Below, one piece after another: positions 1-8,036 of a stretch of 64,000 bases of DNA. Both the position numbers and the translations under genes were made by a program. Location of the stretch: NCBI GenBank assembly GCA_002278855.1, contig NCGG01000006.1, positions 1 to 64,000 of the forward strand. Reading direction: 5' to 3'. The notes beneath the pieces are model-generated. The model made no database searches. It was not told the DNA's origin and saw only the letters and a program-made list of their open reading frames with translations. The stretch's first letter is position 1, and every line of letters starts with the position of its first letter. Source of the DNA: Sphingomonadales bacterium 28-55-16. GTDB taxonomy: Bacteria > Pseudomonadota > Alphaproteobacteria > Sphingomonadales > Sphingomonadaceae.

Positions 1-82
1 CGTTACCAACACCGCCAGCGGCGATACCGGCACCAATTGCTGCCAGACCGGCACCGATCATTTGGGCTGCTTCTGCGTCCAT
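1..82 (-). CDS. atpE: ATP synthase FO subunit c (partial, N-terminal part)
   Basis: Only the first 27 codons lie inside the window; the gene continues past the left edge. The reverse strand reads MDAEAAQMIGAGLAAIGAG followed by a further Gly/Ala-rich run, the typical start of the first helix of the c-ring subunit, which carries protons through the FO rotor in the inner membrane. A purine-poor leader precedes the ATG at 80-82. It follows atpB by 41 bases, giving the usual alphaproteobacterial order atpI-atpB-atpE. Confidence 0.93.
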   Translation of the reverse strand, partial: MDAEAAQMIGAGLAAIGAGIAAGGVGN

Positions 83-123
83 GATAATAACTCCTGTTAA
101 AAATAAACTTAGTGGTTGGAAAC

Positions 124-915
124 TTAGTGCAAATTGACGGCGTCGTTGATGTATAGCGACGTCAAAAGCGCGAAAACATAAGCCTGAATTGCGCATACCA
201 GCAATTCGAGCAACGTAATGCCGATCATCAGCATGAAAGCCGGGATACTGACAATAAGCGGGACCCAGGCGGCCTCAGCGTTCAAGCCATTGATCACAAA
301 TCCGGCGAGCACCTTCATCATGATATGGCCTGCCGTCATCGCAACAAACAAACGCAGCGCGAGGCTGAAGGGACGGATCATGAACGAGAAAAGTTCAATG
401 ACTGGGATCAGCCAAAGCAACCACCAAGGCGTGCCTTCGGGCACGAACAGGCTGAAAAAGTGAAAGCCATGCTTCCAAAAGCCAACGACCAATACGGTGC
501 CAAAGCTGAACAGCGCCAGCACAGCGGTCACCGTCAGGTGGCTTGTAATCGTGAACGGATGCACGCCAGGAACGATACCAAAAGGCATCATGCCCATGAA
601 GTTCGCCATCAGGATGAACATGAACAATGAAAAGACCAAAGGCACATATTTCTTGCCTTCGGGACCAACATTCGCGGTCAACATGTCGTTGATGAAGCCT
701 GTGACGCCTTCGACAGCCATTTGCCAGCGGCCGGGGACCATTTGACGCTTCATTCCGCCCGCCATGAATACCCACAGCGCACCAAGGACAAGCACCATAA
801 ACAACGAAGAATTGGTGAAGGAGACGTCATAACCACCAAGATTAAGCTGCGCGAGCGGCTCAATCTTGAACTGGTACATCGGATCGATTTTGCCGCTTTC
901 GCCTGCCACGTTCAC
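124..915 (-). CDS. atpB: ATP synthase FO subunit a
   Basis: Membrane subunit a of the F-type ATP synthase, which forms the proton half-channels against the c-ring. The 263-residue protein has the usual length and five to six hydrophobic segments. The essential arginine sits in the conserved ALRLF block (Arg188), followed by the AGH motif, and the C-terminal helix keeps the ELLVCAIQAYVF pattern. The N-terminal 30 residues are polar, as in other alphaproteobacterial homologues. It lies between atpI (31 bases upstream) and atpE and is surely cotranscribed with them. Confidence 0.98.
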   Translation of the reverse strand: MNVAGESGKIDPMYQFKIEPLAQLNLGGYDVSFTNSSLFMVLVLGALWVFMAGGMKRQMVPGRWQMAVEGVTGFINDMLTANVGPEGKKYVPLVFSLFMFILMANFMGMMPFGIVPGVHPFTITSHLTVTAVLALFSFGTVLVVGFWKHGFHFFSLFVPEGTPWWLLWLIPVIELFSFMIRPFSLALRLFVAMTAGHIMMKVLAGFVINGLNAEAAWVPLIVSIPAFMLMIGITLLELLVCAIQAYVFALLTSLYINDAVNLH

Positions 916-946
916 TACCCTGTTATATACGCGTCAAGCGCCCAGA

Positions 947-1264
947 TTAGTCCGGACGCTCAGCTGAAATCTTTATTATGTTCCTGAAGGCGACTGCAAT
1001 GCCCAAAAACATGCACGTCAACAGGAGCGCAGGTGCGATACCCAGCAAGCGGTCAAGCAACCAGCCTACCAAAGCACCACCAGCCGGACCCGCAATCAGC
1101 TCGGTCAAAACCCTATTCCCTTGCCGCATCCCTTTGGCCGGAACCTGATCCTTACCCGCGCGAACCGCTTCGGCTTTCCGCGCTGCTTTCAGCTGCAAAT
1201 CCAAAGAATCGAGCCGAGCGTCGCTTTTGCCGCCATTGTCCTGCCCGGGGTTATGCGAATTCAT
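947..1264 (-). CDS. atpI: ATP synthase accessory protein AtpI (subunit I)
   Basis: First gene of the FO operon, thought in this family to help c-ring assembly or Mg2+ handling. The start chosen here (MNSHNPG) gives 105 residues and is preceded by AAGGATGG at a good distance; a longer frame to 1417 exists but its extra 51 residues are Arg/Pro-rich and look non-coding. Residues 1-45 are charged and variable. Residues about 53-100 hold two hydrophobic helices with the GPAGGALVGWLLDRLLG pattern typical of AtpI/gene-1 proteins. A plausible promoter lies about 70 bases upstream. Confidence 0.9.
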   Translation of the reverse strand: MNSHNPGQDNGGKSDARLDSLDLQLKAARKAEAVRAGKDQVPAKGMRQGNRVLTELIAGPAGGALVGWLLDRLLGIAPALLLTCMFLGIAVAFRNIIKISAERPD

Positions 1265-1659
1265 GTGATTCCATCCTTTCGAATTAAGGGAAACCACCTC
1301 AAAATCGGGCAAACCCCGCCTAGGCAACGGCGCTTTAGGAGACGCTCCGCGCCAAGTCAACAGGTCGGCCCCAAGAATGTTGCGATGCAAAAGAAAAGGC
1401 CGCAGTAACCCTGCCACGACCTATACTTCTGCATATAATGGGGAGGTTATGGGCAGCGCGAGTCCCATTCGGGCGCGCCGCCACCGCGCATCATTACAGG
1501 GGTGCACATCGCCATGATCGGTCGCTGCTTCGTCGACAATATCCTGCCCATCCTTCAAATGCGGGAAAGTCCGCCGGATTGTAACGCCCTGCGCGCCAAG
1601 TGACTTGCGCGGGACACGAAATTCACAGAAAAGGGTTCTATCACAAAAGGATAGCAGTG
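1265..1659. other. Intergenic region between divergent atpI and radC
   Basis: About 395 bases without a recognised gene. The left part holds the candidate atp promoter. A perfect TATAAT lies at 1434-1439 on the plus strand without a convincing -35 box. On the minus strand a 34-codon frame (1447-1551) begins with GAAGG directly against its ATG; it ends in a Cys-containing, Met-rich tail, and I recognise no family. Nothing else is evident. Confidence 0.5.
1332..1360 (-). promoter_or_regulatory. Candidate sigma-70 promoter of the atp FO operon
   Basis: On the reverse strand TTGACT is followed after 17 bases by TAAAGC, about 70 bases upstream of the atpI start. The -35 box is near-consensus and the spacing is ideal; the -10 box is weak, as is common in alphaproteobacterial housekeeping promoters. 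Inferred from pattern only. Confidence 0.45.
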
Positions 1660-2355
1660 ATGACAGAACGCGCGGACAAGACGGAACATCATGGCGCTGG
1701 GCACCGTGCGCGTCTGCGCAAACGATTGCTGGAGAAAAATGGCGACAGCCTGCATGACCATGAAGTGCTCGAATATCTGCTCGCGCTCGCTATCCCGCGC
1801 CGCGATACCAAGCAGATCGCGAAGGATTTGATTCACCGATATGGCAGTTTAGCAGCCGTGCTGACTGCAGAGGCAGACAATGTTTTGCAAGAAAAATGGA
1901 TGGGTGAGACGAGCGTCGCGGCCTTAAAAATCGTTCAGCTTGCCGCGCTGCGCCTGTTGAGCGAGCCTGTGCGCGCGTTGCCCATCCTCTCCTCATGGCA
2001 ATCTTTGCTCGATTATCTGCGCGCAGATATGGCGCATCTGACGATTGAGCGTGTGCGCACGCTGTATCTCAACAGCAAAAATATGCTGATCCGTGATGAG
2101 ATTGCGAGCGAAGGTTCCATCGATCAATCTGCAATTTATACGCGCGAGGTTATCCGACGTGCGATGGATCTTGGCGCAGCTGCGATCATCCTTGTCCATA
2201 ACCATCCAAGCGGGGATAGCGCCCCCAGCCGGCAGGATATTGCAATGACCCGCGACATTGCCGACGCCGGCAAAAAATTCGGAATTGCGGTGCATGACCA
2301 TATCATCATTGGCAAAAACGGTTTCACGAGCCTGCGCAGTTCAGGGCTTCTGTGA
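1660..2355 (+). CDS. radC: RadC family JAB/MPN-domain protein
   Basis: RadC-family (UPF0758) protein of 231 residues. Residues about 15-105 hold the helix-hairpin-helix-like N-terminal region (LRKRLLE, EVLEYLLALAIPRRDTK), and residues about 115-231 the JAB/MPN fold with the metal-binding HNHPSGD...SRQD motif (His180, His182, Asp193). The start MTERAD was chosen because AAAAGG sits 6-10 bases upstream; the frame is open 20 codons further up. Despite its name, a direct role in DNA repair is not established for the family. The gene stands alone, divergent from the atp operon and followed by an efflux transporter. Confidence 0.95.
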   Translation: MTERADKTEHHGAGHRARLRKRLLEKNGDSLHDHEVLEYLLALAIPRRDTKQIAKDLIHRYGSLAAVLTAEADNVLQEKWMGETSVAALKIVQLAALRLLSEPVRALPILSSWQSLLDYLRADMAHLTIERVRTLYLNSKNMLIRDEIASEGSIDQSAIYTREVIRRAMDLGAAAIILVHNHPSGDSAPSRQDIAMTRDIADAGKKFGIAVHDHIIIGKNGFTSLRSSGLL

Positions 2356-2402
2356 CGATTTAGCGGGTGGCAAAATGTCCGCGGCTCCCGCATAGCCAGA
2401 AA

Positions 2403-3656
2403 ATGCCAACTCAGAATCCTGCTAAGAAAGCCCTCGGTCCGCGCGAGCTAACCGTTATGATGTCGTCGCTCATGGCACTTAACGCGCTTGCCATAGACGC
2501 GATGTTACCCGCCTTCCCCGCGATGGTCCGTGGCCTTGGGATTGCCGACCCTAACCAGATTCAATATATTATTTCGACGTTTTTGGCGGGCACTGGGATA
2601 GGTGCGCTTATCTACGGTCCGCTGTCGGATCGCTATGGTCGCAAGCCGATATTGTTGATTGCAACAATCGGCGCGGCGATATCATCGCTCGCATGCTCAT
2701 TCGCGCCGGATTTTGAAATCATGCTCCTCATGCGCTTTGTCCATGGGCTGCTTGCTGCCGCGATGGGGGTGCTGGTAATCTCGGTTATCCGCGATCAGTT
2801 TGAGGGCGACGCAATGGCGCGGCGCATGTCGACCATCTTTTTAATCTTCATGATCGTACCCATCGTCGCGCCGACCATCGGCCAACTGGTGTTGCTGTTT
2901 GCAGGCTGGCGTACGATTTTTGACTTAATGGCGTTCATGGCGGTGGCCGCATCAATCTGGGTCTATGTGCGCTTGCCCGAGACATTGGCACCAGAAAATG
3001 TCATTCCCATTCAGCCAAAGGCGCTGGCCAAGGCGTGGAAGATTGTCGTCCTGAACCGCAGCTCTGCTGGCTATATGATTGGTGCTGGCGTCACACAGGG
3101 CGCATTGTTCGGCTATCTCAACAGCTCGCAACAAATGTTCGACAAGGTTTTCAACGCGGCGGATTTCTTCACCATTGGCTTTGCCATCATCGCTATTGGG
3201 ATTGCTGCTTCGAATTTCACCAATTCGCGTATCGTTGAACGTTTTGGCGCACGTCGGGTGTCGCAAACTGCGCTGCTGACCTTCATTGCACTTGGTGGGT
3301 TGCAATTGCTTGCGGCAACCTTTGTGCCAAAATCGCTGCCGATTTTCCTATTTCTGCTGACCGGTAATATGGCGATGATTGGCTTTATCGGTTCGAACTT
3401 CTCGTCAATTGCGATGACGCCCTTTGGCCATGTCGCAGGTGCGGCATCATCATTCCAGACCTTTGTCCGCACGGTTCTGGCCGCATCACTTGGTGCATTG
3501 ATCGGGCAACAGTTTGACGGCACCGTTTTTCCGGTCGCCTTCGGCTTTTTCTGTTGCGGGCTTGTGGCGCTTGCTTTGGTCTTATGGTGCGAAAAGGGGA
3601 AGCTGTTCACACGCCCCGGCACCACACAGCCTCTGCGCGTTACCCCGCGTAACTAA
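2403..3656 (+). CDS. Bcr/CflA-type MFS drug efflux transporter
   Basis: Inner-membrane major facilitator of the drug:H+ antiporter (Bcr/CflA) group with about 12 hydrophobic segments over 417 residues. The MFS signature GPLSDRYGRKP lies in the loop after the second helix, and the first helix ends in the DAMLPAFP pattern characteristic of Bcr/CflA proteins. Substrates of relatives include bicyclomycin and chloramphenicol, but the substrate here cannot be read from sequence. The start is uncertain: an ATG 12 codons upstream (2367) follows GCGGGTGG, whereas this one leaves a conventional short N-terminus. A bidirectional terminator follows. Confidence 0.9.
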   Translation: MPTQNPAKKALGPRELTVMMSSLMALNALAIDAMLPAFPAMVRGLGIADPNQIQYIISTFLAGTGIGALIYGPLSDRYGRKPILLIATIGAAISSLACSFAPDFEIMLLMRFVHGLLAAAMGVLVISVIRDQFEGDAMARRMSTIFLIFMIVPIVAPTIGQLVLLFAGWRTIFDLMAFMAVAASIWVYVRLPETLAPENVIPIQPKALAKAWKIVVLNRSSAGYMIGAGVTQGALFGYLNSSQQMFDKVFNAADFFTIGFAIIAIGIAASNFTNSRIVERFGARRVSQTALLTFIALGGLQLLAATFVPKSLPIFLFLLTGNMAMIGFIGSNFSSIAMTPFGHVAGAASSFQTFVRTVLAASLGALIGQQFDGTVFPVAFGFFCCGLVALALVLWCEKGKLFTRPGTTQPLRVTPRN

Positions 3657-3666
3657 GGCAAAGAAA

Positions 3667-3699
3667 AGGGGCACCGAAGCGCCCCTATCCTATTTTTAT
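3667..3699. terminator. Bidirectional rho-independent terminator
   Basis: AGGGGC at 3667-3672 pairs with GCCCCT at 3681-3686 across an 8-base loop. A T-rich tail follows on the plus strand and an A-rich run precedes it, giving a T-rich tail on the minus strand as well. It sits between the convergent MFS and amino-acid permease genes, so it can serve both. Confidence 0.75.
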
Positions 3700-3711
3700 C
3701 TGTCGCAAGCC

Positions 3712-5268
3712 TTAGTCCACAACTGGACCAGGAAACTCACCCATATCCGGCGCATCATCCATGCTTTGGTCATGCTGCAGGTTCGAATTGCGCATGCCAT
3801 AGATGAAATACAATAGGATTGCCCCGACCAGGAAATACACAAAGAACATCAGAACATTGTAAGGCACCGACGTGATCAGATACAGGCATGACAATATGCC
3901 CAGGATCGGAACAACTGGATAAAATGGTACCGAGAAACCCCGTGGCAGTTCAGGCGCTGCACGGCGCAAATAAATCACCGACAGGCAAACGATGGCAAAT
4001 GCCGCCAATGTCCCGACTGAGGTCATGTCACCCAGAACGTTGATGTCAAAGAAACCCGCGGCAACCGCAGTGATCGTGCCGACCAACAATGTGTTGATGT
4101 AGGGCGTGTGGAAACGTGGGTGCACCTTTGAGAAGATCTTCGGCAACAGACCATCGCGGGCCATTGTGTAGAAGATACGGGTTTGTGCATACATCAACAC
4201 CAGAACCACCGATGTCAGACCGATGATCGCACCGACCTTGATTGTCTTTGCCAACCAAGACCACTGCGGACCAAAGCTGTCGACCACGACGGCGACGGGA
4301 TCTGGAACGTTGAGCGACGCATAAGGCACCAGCAAGGTCATGATCGCCGCGACCAGCATGTAAATGACGGTGCAGACAACCAACGAACCGATGATGCCAA
4401 ATGGCATATCCCGCTTCGGGTCTTTGGCTTCTTGTCCAGCGGTCGAAACCGCTTCGAAGCCGATATAGGCAAAGAACACGATCGACGCGGCGCGCATAAT
4501 GCCGTCAACACCGAATTGGCCATCGCCTGTATTTTCTGGAATGAATGGCGTCCAATTCTTCGCCATCAATTCGGGCAAATTGTTCAATACGATATATCCA
4601 CCGACCAGAATGAACGCGGCGAGCACGCTGACTTTAATCGCCACAATGACGTTATTCACCTTGGCCGATTCGGACACGCCGACCATCAACAAAAGCGCGA
4701 GCACCATGCAGATGAGGAAGGCTGGTAGGTTGAAAATCGCAGTCACGGCGACGCCATCAACGATCAAGGGTGCACCGTCACGCATCACGGCATGTCCGGT
4801 GGGTCCCGTGAATTGCGGCGGAATGACAAGGCCGAAATCCGCGAGCAGGCTGACCACATATCCACCCCAGCCAACGGCAACGACGGAAGCCGCCAAACCA
4901 TATTCAAGGAGGAGAAGTGCACCCATGATCCAGGCGACAAATTCACCCAAAGTGGTATAGCTATAGGTATAAGCCGATCCCGACACAGGCAGTGTCGAGG
5001 AGAGTTCTGCATAGCACAGGCCGGCGAACGCGCAGACGATACCGGCAACCACGAACGACAACATAACGGCAGGGCCAGCATGCAAAGCAGCGGCACTGCC
5101 CGTACGGACGAAGATACCTGCACCGATGATGCAGCCTACGCCCAACAGCAGAAGGTTCCATTTGCCCAACGAACGTTTCAGTTCGCTGTTCGCTGACTCT
5201 CTTTGTACTTGTGCGATCGTTTTGCGCGCGAACATGCGCTGCATCACGGATTGCTGCTCAACGGCCAT
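3712..5268 (-). CDS. APC-superfamily amino acid permease (cationic amino acid transporter-like)
   Basis: Inner-membrane secondary transporter of 518 residues with about 12-13 hydrophobic helices. The first helix has GVGCIIGAGIFVRTG, the signature substrate-binding break of APC transporters, and the pattern of long periplasmic loops resembles the CAT/YhdG group (amino acids such as Lys, Arg, Ala or branched-chain residues; the substrate is not determined here). Two ATGs are adjacent; the second (MAVEQQ) was taken because GGGGAG lies six bases upstream of it. It is monocistronic: a shared terminator lies downstream, and the HIT gene starts a separate unit. Confidence 0.92.
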   Translation of the reverse strand: MAVEQQSVMQRMFARKTIAQVQRESANSELKRSLGKWNLLLLGVGCIIGAGIFVRTGSAAALHAGPAVMLSFVVAGIVCAFAGLCYAELSSTLPVSGSAYTYSYTTLGEFVAWIMGALLLLEYGLAASVVAVGWGGYVVSLLADFGLVIPPQFTGPTGHAVMRDGAPLIVDGVAVTAIFNLPAFLICMVLALLLMVGVSESAKVNNVIVAIKVSVLAAFILVGGYIVLNNLPELMAKNWTPFIPENTGDGQFGVDGIMRAASIVFFAYIGFEAVSTAGQEAKDPKRDMPFGIIGSLVVCTVIYMLVAAIMTLLVPYASLNVPDPVAVVVDSFGPQWSWLAKTIKVGAIIGLTSVVLVLMYAQTRIFYTMARDGLLPKIFSKVHPRFHTPYINTLLVGTITAVAAGFFDINVLGDMTSVGTLAAFAIVCLSVIYLRRAAPELPRGFSVPFYPVVPILGILSCLYLITSVPYNVLMFFVYFLVGAILLYFIYGMRNSNLQHDQSMDDAPDMGEFPGPVVD

Positions 5269-5336
5269 CATAATCTCCCCGATGGATTTCTTATCGCGCG
5301 GAACCTAGCCTCAAATTGTCGCCGCGCAAATTAATT

Positions 5337-5714
5337 TCACCGCATAAGCATGGGGCCAAGCGGTTTTCCACCGAAAATATGGACATGCAGGTGCGGAACC
5401 TCCTGATGCGAATCCATTCCTATGTTGGCAAGCAGCCGATATCCTGTCTCGACCAACCCCAGTTCGCGCGCGACATGGCCAACGGCGCGGACAAATCCGG
5501 CTATTTCGGCGTCGGTGGCTTTGGTACTGAAATCATCCCAGCTGACATAAGCGCCCTTGGGAATGACAAGAACATGTTCAGGCGCTTGCGGGTTTATGTC
5601 GTGAAAGGCGAGCGCCCATTCATCCTCGAACACTTGGCGGCATGGTATCTCTCGGCGCAGGATTTTGGCGAAGATGTTTTGGTCGTCATATTCCAAAGTC
5701 GGATCAATCGGCAT
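5337..5714 (-). CDS. HIT (histidine triad) family nucleotide-binding protein
   Basis: Small cytosolic protein (125 residues) of the HINT branch, whose members hydrolyse AMP-linked substrates such as adenosine phosphoramidates. The histidine triad HLHVH is at residues 108-112, preceded by conserved EHVLVIPK around residue 46. The native substrate in bacteria is unclear. It starts four bases after hisE ends and is the third gene of a MarR-hisE-HIT operon; hisE-HIT adjacency is frequent in alphaproteobacteria. Confidence 0.95.
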   Translation of the reverse strand: MPIDPTLEYDDQNIFAKILRREIPCRQVFEDEWALAFHDINPQAPEHVLVIPKGAYVSWDDFSTKATDAEIAGFVRAVGHVARELGLVETGYRLLANIGMDSHQEVPHLHVHIFGGKPLGPMLMR

Positions 5715-5717
5715 GTT

Positions 5718-6044
5718 TCACTCCCCATCTTTTCCGCGCGCCGCCTTTTCCACCAAACCAGACACGCCTTCCCTGCGGTCGAGTTCAGCCAACACATCAT
5801 CCAGTGTCACGCCAGCAGCGCGCAGCAATATCATAAGGTGAAAAATCAGGTCAGCGGACTCAGCCGTCACCTGCTGCGCGTCGCCCGAAAGCGCAGCGAT
5901 GATGGTCTCGGTAGCTTCTTCACCCACCTTCTGCGCAATTTTGCCGCGGCCTTTGGCGAACAACGATGCGACATAACTGCTGTCCGGCGCGGCATGCGCA
6001 CGCTGGGCGATGGTCTGTTCAAGCCGGATGAGTGTGTCGCGCAT
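5718..6044 (-). CDS. hisE: Phosphoribosyl-ATP pyrophosphatase
   Basis: Second enzyme of histidine biosynthesis: hydrolyses phosphoribosyl-ATP to phosphoribosyl-AMP and pyrophosphate. At 108 residues it is a stand-alone HisE, not fused to HisI. The alpha-helical MazG-like core carries KVGEEATETIIAA and ESADLIFHLMILL, supplying the acidic metal ligands. The start MRDTLIR overlaps the stop of the upstream marR gene as TGATG, so the two are translationally coupled; a longer frame to 6116 is rejected for that reason. No other his gene is in the window. Confidence 0.96.
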   Translation of the reverse strand: MRDTLIRLEQTIAQRAHAAPDSSYVASLFAKGRGKIAQKVGEEATETIIAALSGDAQQVTAESADLIFHLMILLRAAGVTLDDVLAELDRREGVSGLVEKAARGKDGE

Positions 6045-6553
6045 CAAATATCCTTTTGCAGGGCTATGACCATGGCTTTGTCCTCTGCAGGTATCAAACC
6101 TTCGAGAACGCGCCAAAAGCCAGTTACCGATTCTTGCCCCGCTGCGGCATAAGCAGCGGCCAGGCTGTTGCGCAGGGCATCAAACAACTGCGCCTCGAAT
6201 ATCATGCCGTCGGCGGTCAGGCGCAATAATTTCTGGCGACGGTCAACATGGCCCGTGCGTGTTTCGACAAGGCCTTTGTCCCCCAAATCGGTCAGGACGC
6301 GGCCAAGCGATTGCTTGGTGATCGCAAGAATTTTGAGCAATGCGCTAATCGGCAGATCGGGTTGTCGTGCGATAAAATAGAGCGCGCGATGATGCGCGCG
6401 ACCAAGGCCATGTTCAGCCAAGCCATCATCAATCGCACGCGTCAGCCGCGTATAGCCAAAAAACAAAAGCTCGACGCCGCGCCGCACTTCATGTTCACGC
6501 AGGAACAGAGGTGAAGCGGTCGGCGCGACAGAAACAGAAGATGGGACAGCCAT
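6044..6553 (-). CDS. MarR family transcriptional regulator
   Basis: Winged-helix dimeric regulator of 169 residues. The core helix-turn-helix runs through LPISALLKILAITKQSLG, followed by the wing with the family-typical DRRQK motif and RLTADG. The first 20 residues are a variable tail. It is the first gene of the operon with hisE and HIT and is transcribed divergently from ilvE across 60 bases, so it may control its own operon, ilvE, or both. Its ligand is unknown. Confidence 0.93.
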   Translation of the reverse strand: MAVPSSVSVAPTASPLFLREHEVRRGVELLFFGYTRLTRAIDDGLAEHGLGRAHHRALYFIARQPDLPISALLKILAITKQSLGRVLTDLGDKGLVETRTGHVDRRQKLLRLTADGMIFEAQLFDALRNSLAAAYAAAGQESVTGFWRVLEGLIPAEDKAMVIALQKDI

Positions 6554-6554
6554 A

Positions 6555-6583
6555 TTGACGTATCTTGGCCTAGCCCATAGGAC
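6555..6583 (+). promoter_or_regulatory. Candidate promoter in the marR/ilvE intergenic region
   Basis: TTGACG at 6555-6560 is followed 17 bases later by TAGGAC, 30 bases before the ilvE start. The 60-base divergent spacer must also hold the marR promoter, so regulation by MarR would act on both. Weak -10 box; inference only. Confidence 0.35.
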
Positions 6584-6613
6584 AGCGCAAGACCCTAATA
6601 AACGAGAGCATAC

Positions 6614-7702
6614 ATGAGCGTTGGCGCATTTCCTTTTGAGGCAAACCCAAATCCAGTTGATCCAGCCGACCGCGCCGCACAGCTAACCGATCCTGGTTTT
6701 GGCCGCGTATTTACCGATCATATGGTCACAATCCGTTATTCGGATGCCCAAGGATGGCATGACGCCAAGGTCGGCCCGCGTGGACCGCTGATGCTCGATC
6801 CTGCAACAGCTGTATTGCATTATGCGCAAGAGATTTTTGAAGGATTAAAGGCTTATCGCCTCGCGGATGGCGGGATGGCGCTGTTTCGCCCCGAACAAAA
6901 TGCCCGCCGCTTCCAACGCTCGGCCAAAAGGCTCGCGATGCCAGAATTGCCGGAAGATATGTTTTTGCAGGCGTGCAAACAATTGGTCGAGGTCGACAAG
7001 GATTGGTTCCCACCGGTTGACGGCGGCTCGATCTATCTGCGCCCCTTCATGATCGCGAGCGAAGTGTTTCTGGGCGTGAAGCCGTCTGCCGAATATCTGT
7101 TCATGGTTATCGCGTCGGCCGCTGGCAACTATTTCAAGAGCGGCGCGCCCGCGATATCCATCTGGGTCTCGGAACATTACACCCGCGCAGCGCCCGGCGG
7201 CACGGGCGCGGCAAAATGCGGCGGCAATTACGCGGCAAGCCTTGTTGCGCAATCGGAAGCCATCAAACAGGGCTGCGATCAAGTTGTGTTTCTCGACGCC
7301 GCCGAACATCGCTGGGTCGAAGAGCTGGGCGGCATGAACCTGTTTTTCTTGTTCGATGACGGGTCGATGATCACGCCGCCGGCCGATGGAACGATATTGG
7401 AGGGCATTACCCGCGATTCTGTGCTGACCTTAGCGCGGGAACAGGGGCTAAATGTGCGCGAAGAACGCTACGCGATTGACCAATGGCGTGCGGATGCAGA
7501 ATCGGGCCGATTATTGGAAGCGTTCGCCTGTGGCACCGCAGCGGTTGTCACGCCGGTCGGAAAAGTGCAGTCCGCAAAGGGCAGTTTCACCATCGGCGCG
7601 GGTGGCGCAGGGCAAATGACTCAGCAAATCCGCGCAAAACTTGTGGATATTCAGCGTGGAATTGCCGCAGATAGCCATGGCTGGGTGCAACGCATTGATT
7701 AA
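6614..7702 (+). CDS. ilvE: Branched-chain amino acid aminotransferase
   Basis: PLP-dependent fold-type IV transaminase that makes or degrades leucine, isoleucine and valine with glutamate/2-oxoglutarate. The 362-residue length matches the long (BCAT2-like) bacterial form rather than the 300-residue enterobacterial IlvE. The PLP lysine is Lys201 in GTGAAKCGGNYA, preceded by conserved YLRPFMIA and AAPGG. The EIFEGLKAYR block near residue 73 is typical. It is divergent from marR and followed by tRNA-Gln; no other ilv gene is nearby. A weak GAGAG sequence lies upstream of the start. Confidence 0.97.
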   Translation: MSVGAFPFEANPNPVDPADRAAQLTDPGFGRVFTDHMVTIRYSDAQGWHDAKVGPRGPLMLDPATAVLHYAQEIFEGLKAYRLADGGMALFRPEQNARRFQRSAKRLAMPELPEDMFLQACKQLVEVDKDWFPPVDGGSIYLRPFMIASEVFLGVKPSAEYLFMVIASAAGNYFKSGAPAISIWVSEHYTRAAPGGTGAAKCGGNYAASLVAQSEAIKQGCDQVVFLDAAEHRWVEELGGMNLFFLFDDGSMITPPADGTILEGITRDSVLTLAREQGLNVREERYAIDQWRADAESGRLLEAFACGTAAVVTPVGKVQSAKGSFTIGAGGAGQMTQQIRAKLVDIQRGIAADSHGWVQRID

Positions 7703-7764
7703 GCGGTTGCGCAATATAATTACCACGATATAAGCCGCCCGCAACGGCCAGTTTACTGGCTTGC

Positions 7765-7839
7765 TGGGGCGTCGCCAAGCGGTAAGGCAGCGGCTTTTGA
7801 TGCCGCCATTCGCAGGTTCGATCCCTGCCGCCCCAGCCA
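7765..7839 (+). tRNA. tRNA-Gln (anticodon UUG)
   Basis: Complete cloverleaf with 7-bp acceptor stem TGGGGCG/CGCCCCA, anticodon loop TTTTGAT reading TTG, and T-arm GCAGG-TTCGATC-CCTGC. The 3' CCA is encoded. The 75-base gene lies 62 bases downstream of ilvE. Confidence 0.97.
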
Positions 7840-8036
7840 TTTCTCTCATCCCCTACCAGCGCAGTTATGAGATCACTGCAAGCGCAGATACGACCTGATA
7901 GATTGCCTTTTGGCTGCATAAAATGTTGTAAATCAATGTAAAAGCTTCAGCGGCTATCTGGTAAGTGAAAGTTTTAACGCTTAATCAACTATCATTGCCG
8001 TAATTATCGGCTGGTGGCTGAGGGGCGGACCAATAT

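Noticed and set aside
5316..6152. 278-codon open frame on the plus strand
   Set aside because: Crosses HIT, hisE and marR in antisense; those three have clear motifs and coupled starts.
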